Assembly (NCBI GenBank): GCA_900772745.1
Contig: CAAGRV010000046.1
Span: 1-8,929 of the forward strand
Length of the DNA: 8,929 nt
From: Clostridia bacterium
GTDB taxonomy: Bacteria; Bacillota; Clostridia; Christensenellales; UBA3700
Direction: 5' to 3'
Part shown: positions 1 to 4,640 of the stretch, in pieces
How positions within the stretch are numbered: the stretch's first letter is position 1
Layout: each line of letters starts with the position of its first letter
Program-made: the position numbers and the translations under genes
The notes under the pieces: model-generated
The model's input: only the letters and a program-made list of their open reading frames with translations
Told to the model about the DNA's origin: nothing
Databases searched by the model: none

Positions 1-2
1 AT

Positions 3-71
3 GTAGGTATCGCAGTGAGCCCATACGAACAATTCGTGTCCAAAGCTCCGCTAGATATTGATGAAAAATAA
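3..71 (+). CDS. C-terminal end of an unidentified protein (5' truncated by window edge)
   Basis: An open frame enters from the left edge (first complete codon at 3-5) and stops with TAA at 69-71. Only 22 residues are visible, ending in KAPLDIDEK, which is too few to assign a family. Two things support it being a real gene end: the frame is open back to the edge, and a strong intrinsic terminator starts 8 bases after the stop. It could be the last early gene of the phage or a neighbouring host gene; the window does not decide this. Confidence 0.55.
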   Translation, partial: VGIAVSPYEQFVSKAPLDIDEK

Positions 72-79
72 TCAAAACG

Positions 80-112
80 AGCACCTTACAAATGTAGGGT
101 GCTTATTTTTTG
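80..112 (+). terminator. Intrinsic (Rho-independent) terminator
   Basis: The left arm AGCACCTTACA (80-90) pairs with TGTAGGGTGCT (93-103) through 11 positions with one G-T wobble, followed by a T-rich tail at 104-111. It lies directly after the stop at 69-71, so it most likely ends that upstream transcript and isolates it from the region to the right. Confidence 0.85.
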
Positions 113-121
113 GATAATGAA

Positions 122-444
122 TATCAATAGAGGGGAGCGCCCCAATTCGGTCTATCCGATTAAAAGCCCTCCAAAGTGTTATTGGAGCGTAGCGTAAATT
201 ATCACTTTCGTTTGGTCGCAATCTAGGAGCAGGCACATTCGGAATTGGACACTAGCTGAACACTTGCAAGCTAGCCAAAATGTAGAATGATGACTGCGAT
301 GGTAAGGGGAGCTGTCTAGTCCTAAGCAGTAGCGACGACTAGACTGAGGGGATAAGAAAGTCGTCTTATCTATCCCTATCGTCTTGCTCTCGTTACGCTA
401 CCGCAAGCCACTTCCCCTTCTAAGGGGCAGTCTTTTATAAGGAT
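122..444. repeat. Intergenic composite repeat, unit A (MITE-like, non-coding)
   Basis: No reading frame of note lies here. The unit opens with TATCAATAGA followed by a GGGGAGCGCCCC-type stretch and closes with CTTTTATAAGGAT (432-444); the same opening and closing words recur in unit B at 451-566. Inside are several hairpins: CTAGCT/AGCTAG (252-257 with 269-274), GTCTAGTC/GACTAGAC (314-321 with 337-344), GATAAGA/TCTTATC (351-357 with 364-370) and CCCCTT/AAGGGG (414-419 with 422-427). GTAGCGTAA near 189-197 is complementary to TTACGCTAC near 393-401. The GGGGAGCTGTC...GACTGAGGGG core at 307-351 matches, from memory, a family of abundant intergenic repeats in gut Clostridia. It is probably a mobile or formerly mobile non-coding element, possibly with one copy nested in another. 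Confidence 0.6.
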
Positions 445-450
445 TTCCAT

Positions 451-566
451 TATCAATAGAAGAGAGCGCCCCTTGTCAAAGTTGCAGTCTTTACAATCCC
501 TCAGTCCGACTACATAGGTATTTCGTCGGACAGCTCCCTTTACACAAGGTAGCCTTTTATAAGGAT
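451..566. repeat. Intergenic composite repeat, unit B (inverted copy of the core)
   Basis: The unit begins TATCAATAGA (451-460), as unit A does at 122, and ends CTTTTATAAGGAT (554-566), as unit A does at 432-444. Its core, read on the minus strand, is AGGGAGCTGTCCGAC, a loop, then GTCGGACTGAGGGATTG. It is therefore the same element as the 307-351 core of unit A but in the opposite orientation and with different, still self-complementary hairpin arms (505-510 with 525-530). Changing the stem while keeping it paired suggests the fold matters more than the sequence. No protein is encoded. Confidence 0.6.
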
Positions 567-806
567 AGTTGCTTTGTGGTATAGTTATTTACTATATTGA
601 TTGATAGGAGTGTTGTAGGACATTTTTGGTAATGATTTTGTAGATTGTTCTTTTTTGAGCAATGTTTAGTTTGGCTGTTTAATTTTTTTGTTCATTTTTT
701 GTTTTGGTTTTTGTTTATTTTTTAATAAATTTTTGCAGTGTTTGTTTTTGTTTGTCTTACTTATATTCTAATAATAGGCGAAAAATCTTTGGAAAATTGT
801 TTTATA
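567..806. other. Gene-free T-rich spacer with roughly helically phased T-tracts
   Basis: I see no gene on either strand. The plus strand is strongly T-rich with some G and very little C. T-runs are centred near 686, 697, 710, 720, 732 and 747, mostly 10 to 12 bases apart, with earlier runs near 625, 637 and 653. Runs spaced at about one helical turn are known to bend DNA, so this may be an intrinsically curved upstream region for the regulator gene at 934. The bending is inferred from spacing only. Confidence 0.4.
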
Positions 807-839
807 TGACATACGTTGTCAGTTATTGTGGACTACAAT
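807..839. promoter_or_regulatory. Two adjacent 15-bp dyads, operator-like
   Basis: TGACA-N5-TGTCA occupies 807-821 and ATTGT-N5-ACAAT occupies 825-839. Both have perfect 5-bp arms and 5-bp centres, and the centres lie 18 bp apart. In the second dyad two further centre positions are also symmetric. They sit 45 to 75 bases upstream of the candidate promoter of the regulator gene. Dimeric helix-turn-helix proteins commonly bind dyads of this size; which protein would bind here is unknown. Confidence 0.4.
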
Positions 840-883
840 AAATATGAAAAACAAACAAATGTTCACAATTTTGTCATAAAAGT

Positions 884-913
884 TTGCAATTTGGGAACAG
901 GTGGTGTTAGAAT
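884..913 (+). promoter_or_regulatory. Candidate extended -10 promoter for the sigma-like regulator gene
   Basis: TTGCAA (884-889) is a 4/6 match to the -35 consensus. It is followed after 18 bases by TAGAAT (908-913), a 5/6 match to the -10 consensus with an upstream TG (905-906), making an extended -10. The predicted start would lie near 920, almost on top of the AGGAGG ribosome binding site at 921-926, giving a very short leader. That closeness lowers confidence. An imperfect inverted repeat (GTTC near 861, GAAC near 895) overlaps the -35 area and could allow control. Confidence 0.4.
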
Positions 914-933
914 GTTGACAAGGAGGTTAAGGC

Positions 934-1545
934 ATGGAAAAAAATGAAGCAATTAAGAAAATGAGAATTTGGTCGTTTACCATTTTGACTGCTTATCGCA
1001 ATCTAGAAAAAGTTGCCAATTCTATCGACAAATGTATCAACACTTGTGCAGCTGCCAGCATAAGTTATGACGGTGATACTCTCGAGCTGATGGACGCAAT
1101 GCTAGAACTCATCAAACGAAAAGAGAGAATTATCAATCTCAAAGTGGTTGTTGATGAAGTGCTGGACAAGTTGGAGCCAAAAGAAAAGAAAGTTTTGCTT
1201 TTGCGATTCGTAGACAAGGTAAAATTCGAAGACTTGTCCAAAGAGCTAGGGTGCTGTTCTAGGACGGCATTCAGATGCTATGACCACGCAATTTGGTCGT
1301 TCGATAGAGAGTGCGAAAAGTGCGGTTATGGTCCAGAATGGTTGAGCAGGCGATATGAAAATGATATTTTCGTATCCAAAATTCTTGATAGAGTGATTGA
1401 AAAAAGTTTTGCAACCAATCATCAAGAAAGCAATGTCTATATGTCAAAAGCGCTAGACAAAATTTCTGACAAAGTGCAAGAAAAAATGCCCCTAAAAATG
1501 ACAATAAAACTCAATTTGCCCGCCCAAAATATGAGTTGTCAATAA
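934..1545 (+). CDS. Sigma-70 region-4-like transcription regulator (putative phage late-gene activator)
   Basis: This 203-aa protein probably binds DNA and directs transcription of the neighbouring phage genes. Residues about 76-126 read like sigma-70 region 4: LDKLEPKEKKVLLLRF followed by a helix-turn-helix (FEDLSKELGCCSRTAFRCYDHA). Helices at residues 1-75 could be a partner-binding or dimer part; they are not a recognisable sigma region 2, so it is not a full sigma factor. Residues 140-203 have no family I recognise. AGGAGG at 921-926, seven bases before the ATG, fixes the start. Phages of Firmicutes often encode a small sigma-like late regulator of the ArpU/RinA kind just before the terminase genes, which fits the position here. 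The role as late activator is inference. Unusually, an opposed gene and a terminator separate it from the terminase. Confidence 0.75.
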   Translation: MEKNEAIKKMRIWSFTILTAYRNLEKVANSIDKCINTCAAASISYDGDTLELMDAMLELIKRKERIINLKVVVDEVLDKLEPKEKKVLLLRFVDKVKFEDLSKELGCCSRTAFRCYDHAIWSFDRECEKCGYGPEWLSRRYENDIFVSKILDRVIEKSFATNHQESNVYMSKALDKISDKVQEKMPLKMTIKLNLPAQNMSCQ

Positions 1546-1551
1546 CCTCAA

Positions 1552-1672
1552 AGCTTGCCAACGGTGTGAGCAAGCTGTGCTAGTTGTATCTACCAATTTT
1601 GGAACTAGCATACAAACAAATGAAAACCTAAAATAGAAAACAATGCTGCAACATATTGTAAATAGGCAATAT
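1552..1672 (+). other. Hairpin-rich spacer after the regulator gene
   Basis: Three stems follow the regulator stop: AGCTTGC/GCAAGCT (1552-1558 with 1570-1576), TGCTAGTT/AACTAGCA (1578-1585 with 1603-1610, with a possible inner CCA/TGG pairing at 1593-1602), and ATATTG/CAATAT (1653-1658 with 1667-1672). The first two are perfect and almost abutting. None has a T-tract, so they are not terminators themselves. They could stabilise the 3' end of the regulator mRNA or form a structured RNA; there is no gene here. Confidence 0.4.
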
Positions 1673-1690
1673 AATTGCGGATAGAATAAC

Positions 1691-1720
1691 AAAAAACACC
1701 TACCCAAATAGGTGTTTTAT
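1691..1720. terminator. Bidirectional intrinsic terminator between convergent genes
   Basis: AAAACACCTA (1693-1702) and TAGGTGTTTT (1709-1718) form a perfect 10-bp stem with a 6-base loop. The plus strand has TTTTATT after the stem, and the minus strand reads into a run of T opposite the A-run at 1691-1696. It lies between the stop of the plus-strand regulator (1545) and the stop of the minus-strand gene (1744), so it can end both transcripts. Confidence 0.85.
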
Positions 1721-1743
1721 TATGCCCAAAAGGTAAAATCGAG

Positions 1744-2529
1744 TTAGTCGGCTTTGTGAGCTGGCTTGAAAATCAAGAATACGATAACCACACACAACAC
1801 GCAAATAACGCCAATCAAAATGTTGCGGATAAGATTGTTGGTGGCAGGCTCTTCGGGAGTTGATGGATTGATAGTAGGGGTATCTTCGGCTGGTGGCGCA
1901 ACTACAGAATTTGGGTGCGTTGGCACTTTGGCAAGCGTCAAGTCAGCTTGGTTGGTCATATCAGGTGCTAGATAGCCACGATTGACTACGTCAGATTTGT
2001 CGGTGATGGCAACAAAATAATATGGCTTGGACGAAATCTCGGCAAAACCTATGAACTGAATAGACTTAATATCTTCGATAAAATATCTTGTGCGTCCAGC
2101 ATTGGTATCTTCGAGAGCAGAAGTTTTGAAAAGCTTGATGATTGTATCTTCTGCCAAGTCTTTTTTTAGCTCGACAGCCGGAGCATAGTATGGAGCTTTG
2201 GCAATGTCTTTGTGAGTGGTGTCAACAGCCGAACGGGAAGAAATGTCGGCAGTTTTTGCCCAAAGAGATGCGCCGTTGTAATCGACTTTGGTATATTCGC
2301 CATCAATGGTGGTGGTCGATTGGAAGTAGTATGAAGGTGGAATATAGCAAGCAATATCGCTAGATGGCTTGCCGTCAATATCATTGTAAAGTGGCAGAGC
2401 ATTGGCTGTGGTCATATCGCCAGCGTTGACCATATAGTAAGGACGCTCCTCGGCAAAACATACCGCTGAGCCTAGCAGTAGACATACGATTGTGAGAGAG
2501 AGCATTGCAATGATAGTTAGTTTCTTCAT
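1744..2529 (-). CDS. Secreted, membrane-anchored protein with SH3-like modules (putative cargo/moron gene)
   Basis: The product has 261 residues from the ATG at 2529. GAGG (2539-2536 on the minus strand) lies six bases upstream of this ATG and decides against an in-frame TTG four codons earlier. Residues 1-26 are a signal peptide (Lys-Lys, then a long hydrophobic run, likely cut after CFA before EERP). Residues about 40-100 resemble a bacterial SH3 domain (ALPLYNDIDGKPSS, later GEYTKVDYNGASLWAKT). Residues about 118-190 may form a second beta-rich module. A Pro/Thr/Glu linker spans 201-231, a transmembrane helix 233-254, and a short basic tail follows. It should therefore face outwards on the cell membrane, perhaps touching the cell wall. 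No catalytic motif is seen. It has its own promoter and runs against the phage operon, as cargo genes expressed in a lysogen often do. It could also be a host gene lying beside the element. The function is unknown. Confidence 0.75.
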   Translation of the reverse strand: MKKLTIIAMLSLTIVCLLLGSAVCFAEERPYYMVNAGDMTTANALPLYNDIDGKPSSDIACYIPPSYYFQSTTTIDGEYTKVDYNGASLWAKTADISSRSAVDTTHKDIAKAPYYAPAVELKKDLAEDTIIKLFKTSALEDTNAGRTRYFIEDIKSIQFIGFAEISSKPYYFVAITDKSDVVNRGYLAPDMTNQADLTLAKVPTHPNSVVAPPAEDTPTINPSTPEEPATNNLIRNILIGVICVLCVVIVFLIFKPAHKAD

Positions 2530-2556
2530 ATCAAACCTCAAAATTATACTATCTAT

Positions 2557-2585
2557 ATTATATAGACAAAAAGTAAAAATTTCAA
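2557..2585 (-). promoter_or_regulatory. Near-consensus promoter of the minus-strand membrane protein gene
   Basis: On the minus strand, TTGAAA (2585-2580) is followed after exactly 17 bases by TATAAT (2562-2557), a perfect -10. The predicted start near 2550 leaves a leader of about 20 bases before the ATG at 2529, including the GAGG ribosome binding site. This predicts expression by the host housekeeping polymerase without a phage activator. Confidence 0.75.
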
Positions 2586-2610
2586 TCTATAAATGCAGTA
2601 AAAAATTAAA

Positions 2611-4050
2611 ATGGTGGAAAAAGTGGGAAAAAGAATGGAAAAAAAGGAGATATTGTGCCGAATTTTGTCGATTAGACAAGAGCAAGCAAGACGAATGCGC
2701 AACGACAAATTGTCGCATTATAACAGCGGAGAACTCGTGCACCAAAAGCAAATGCTTTTTCACCAATGCCCAAAACGCAACAGGTGGGTGTTCGGCGGTA
2801 ACAGAAGTGGCAAGACCGAATGCGGAGCAGTGGAGGCGGTTTGGCTTGCAAGAGGAATCCACCCATATAGGCAAAACAAACCTACCAATGGTTGGGTAGT
2901 TTCGCTGTCTTATGAAGTACAAAGAGAGGTTGCGCAAGAAAAAATACTGGGCTATCTCAACCCTGACTGGATAGAAGACGTGGTGATGATGACAGGCAAA
3001 AAGACTGATTATAGCCACGGCATCATCGACTATATACTCATCAAAAACGTCTTTGGAAGCGTGTCAAGGATAGGCTTCAAAAGCTGTGACCAAGGCAGAG
3101 AAAAATTCCAAGGTGCGTCGCTCGATTGGGTGTGGTTCGATGAAGAGCCTCCCGAAGATATTTATCTCGAATGTTGTATGAGAGTGCTAGACAAAAAAGG
3201 CGACGTGTGGGGAACGATGACTCCGCTCAAAGGCTTGACTTGGGTATATGAAAATATCTATCTCAACAGCAAAAACAATCCCGAAGTTTGGCACGAGCAT
3301 ATCGAGTGGTCGGACAATCCATTCCTAGACAAAGACGAGATAGAATTGCTGAGCAATAGTTTGGACAAAGAGAGCTTGGAGAGTCGTAGATATGGAAGAT
3401 TTTGCAAGGCGGAAGGGTTGGTGTACAAAGAGTTCGACGAAACAAAACACGTCATCGAGCCGTTCGATATACCTGTCGATTGGCAAGATTTGATTACCAT
3501 TGACCCAGGACTTAACAATCCGACAGCATGCTTGTTTTGTGCGGTGGATTATGACGGCAATATATATGTGGTTGCCGAGCACTACGAGGCGGGCAGGGAT
3601 ATTGATTATCACTGCAATGTTTTGCATAAAATGGCGGACAAATTGGGTTGGTGCAGAGATAAACAAGGAAGGCTTAGAGCAATCATTGACTCTGCAGCCA
3701 ACCAAAGGACACTGGCAAGTTCTAAGAGCGTGGCGGAGCTTTTTCGAGAAAATGGAATTTTGGTAAATACGGGAGTTGACAAACAATTATTCGGTGGAAT
3801 TGCAAGAGTAAAACAATATTTTGCAATGGATAGAATAAGGATATTTTCAACTTGCACCAACCTTGTAAGAGAGCTCAAATCATATTGGTGGAGCGAGGGC
3901 GACAATCCCATCAAGCGTGACGACCACTGCTTGGACGCGTTGAGATATTTCGTGATGACCAAGCCACTTTCATCGTCAGTTCCTAAGGAAAACCTGAGCC
4001 CTATCCAGCAAGACAAAAACAAACTGATAAGAGCCCACAAGTTGAGATAA
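2611..4050 (+). CDS. terL: Phage terminase large subunit (packaging ATPase and nuclease)
   Basis: TerL is the motor that cuts concatemeric phage DNA and pumps it through the portal into the prohead. The protein has 479 residues, a normal length. The ATPase part shows Walker A GGNRSGKT (62-69), Walker B VWFDEEP (174-180; D177 with E178 as the likely catalytic Glu) and a coupling motif TMTPLKG (202-208). The RNase H-like nuclease part shows D298 in ITIDPG, D360 in AIIDS, and D437/D438 with D442 in RDDHCLDALRY, so the metal-binding acidic residues are present. The start is uncertain: the ATG at 2611 has no visible ribosome binding site, and an in-frame ATG at 2635, after a GTGGGA stretch, would remove eight residues. 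It heads the structural operon, with the 90-aa gene 40 bases downstream. Confidence 0.95.
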   Translation: MVEKVGKRMEKKEILCRILSIRQEQARRMRNDKLSHYNSGELVHQKQMLFHQCPKRNRWVFGGNRSGKTECGAVEAVWLARGIHPYRQNKPTNGWVVSLSYEVQREVAQEKILGYLNPDWIEDVVMMTGKKTDYSHGIIDYILIKNVFGSVSRIGFKSCDQGREKFQGASLDWVWFDEEPPEDIYLECCMRVLDKKGDVWGTMTPLKGLTWVYENIYLNSKNNPEVWHEHIEWSDNPFLDKDEIELLSNSLDKESLESRRYGRFCKAEGLVYKEFDETKHVIEPFDIPVDWQDLITIDPGLNNPTACLFCAVDYDGNIYVVAEHYEAGRDIDYHCNVLHKMADKLGWCRDKQGRLRAIIDSAANQRTLASSKSVAELFRENGILVNTGVDKQLFGGIARVKQYFAMDRIRIFSTCTNLVRELKSYWWSEGDNPIKRDDHCLDALRYFVMTKPLSSSVPKENLSPIQQDKNKLIRAHKLR

Positions 4051-4065
4051 CTCGATACATATCAA
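4049..4065 (+). repeat. 17-nt exact direct repeat, copy 1
   Basis: AACTCGATACATATCAA overlaps the last bases of terL and continues into the 40-base spacer. The identical 17 bases occur at 6895-6911 inside the scaffold gene. The word contains the small dyad GATA-CA-TATC. Its role is unknown and it may be chance. Confidence 0.35.
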
Positions 4066-4090
4066 ATAAATCAACATAAGAGGGACAAAC

Positions 4091-4363
4091 GTGGAGGAAG
4101 AGATAAAGAAGGCATTGTATAAAAAAGCCGTTGGATACACTGCCAAAGAAGTCGTAGAAGAATATGGCGGGGAAGATGGGAATTTGGTCAAAAAGAAGAT
4201 TTCCAAAAAACATATTCCGCCCGATATGACGGCAATAAAAACGCTCATTGATCTCGACCAAGAGTCGAGCGATCTGGCAAGCAAAAGCGACGAAGAATTG
4301 GAAGAAATGTTAGGTCAGCTCAACAAAGAGCTTGGTGAGTGTATGAGCAAAAATGATAAATAA
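4091..4363 (+). CDS. Small phage protein resembling the C-terminal part of small terminase subunits
   Basis: This 90-aa protein starts at a GTG. AAGAGGG (4078-4084) lies six bases upstream and supports that start. Residues 13-55 carry the pattern AVGYTAKEVVEEY, a basic VKKKISKKH, then IPPDMTAIKTLIDL. In my memory this matches the G-Y-x-x-x-E-V...K-H-x-P-P-D-x-T-A segment near the C-terminus of many Firmicutes phage small terminases and related short packaging-region proteins. The N-terminal DNA-binding helix-turn-helix of a full small terminase is absent. The last 30 residues are an acidic helix (DEELEEMLGQLNKEL) that could mediate oligomerisation. The position directly after terL supports a packaging role. 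It could equally be an unrelated small head protein. Confidence 0.65.
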   Translation: MEEEIKKALYKKAVGYTAKEVVEEYGGEDGNLVKKKISKKHIPPDMTAIKTLIDLDQESSDLASKSDEELEEMLGQLNKELGECMSKNDK

Positions 4364-4384
4364 ATACAAGACAAAAGTCTAACT

Positions 4385-4406
4385 GGCGGAGCACTATGCT
4401 CTAGCC
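4385..4406 (+). promoter_or_regulatory. Hairpin directly upstream of the 73-aa gene's ribosome binding site
   Basis: GGCGGAGCA (4385-4393) pairs with TGCTCTAGCC (4397-4406) across nine pairs, with one G-T wobble and one bulged A, around a CTA loop. It ends two bases before AAGGAG (4408-4413). There is no T-tract, so it is not a terminator. It may act in mRNA processing or translation control; this is inference. Confidence 0.35.
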
Positions 4407-4418
4407 GAAGGAGAAAAA

Positions 4419-4640
4419 ATGAAAATTATTGAGCAAGTAAACAAAGTCAGATGCGACGTGGCAGGGTGCAAAAATTTGGCAGATTATTCTATCGTAGGCG
4501 AGGGCGGGAGCAAAAGCCAGTATATCAATGTTTGCAAAGATTGTTTGCAAGAGTTGCACAGCGAAAGTGGAAAAATTCTCGTACCAAAGAGCCCAACAAA
4601 TATATTCAACAAACCTATGTACAAGGGAGGATATAGATGA
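4419..4640 (+). CDS. Small four-cysteine (zinc-ribbon-like) protein upstream of the portal
   Basis: The 73-residue product has two cysteine pairs, CDVAGC (C12, C17) and CKDC (C39, C42). This C-x4-C...C-x2-C layout is typical of small zinc-binding knuckles. The intervening sequence (YSIVGEGGSKSQYINVCKDC) fits a beta-hairpin followed by a short helix. AAGGAG (4408-4413) is five bases before the ATG. The stop overlaps the portal start in an ATGA junction, so the two are probably translationally coupled. Zinc binding and any role in packaging or head assembly are inferences; I do not recognise a named family. Confidence 0.7.
   Translation: MKIIEQVNKVRCDVAGCKNLADYSIVGEGGSKSQYINVCKDCLQELHSESGKILVPKSPTNIFNKPMYKGGYR

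Noticed and set aside
122..566. Possible CRISPR array, because of repeated words.
   Set aside because: The repeats are two boundary words and inverted cores with irregular spacing, not regularly spaced identical repeats with spacers.
816..844. Alternative promoter TTGTCA-17-TAAATA upstream of the regulator.
   Set aside because: The -10 matches only about half the consensus; the extended -10 at 905-913 is better, and these bases are better explained as dyad arms.
1583..1605. On the minus strand, AAATTGGTAGATACAA resembles the D-arm region of a tRNA-Leu.
   Set aside because: No anticodon stem, T-arm or acceptor pairing follows in either direction, so it is not a tRNA; a degraded attachment-site remnant cannot be shown without the other end.
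2530..2541. Longer N-terminus of the minus-strand protein from a TTG at 2541.
   Set aside because: The GAGG ribosome binding site lies within that extension and is ideally spaced for the ATG at 2529.
2587..3018. Open frame on the minus strand covering the terL start.
   Set aside because: It overlaps the Walker A coding region of terL and the divergent promoter, and its product is low in recognisable features; it is a shadow.
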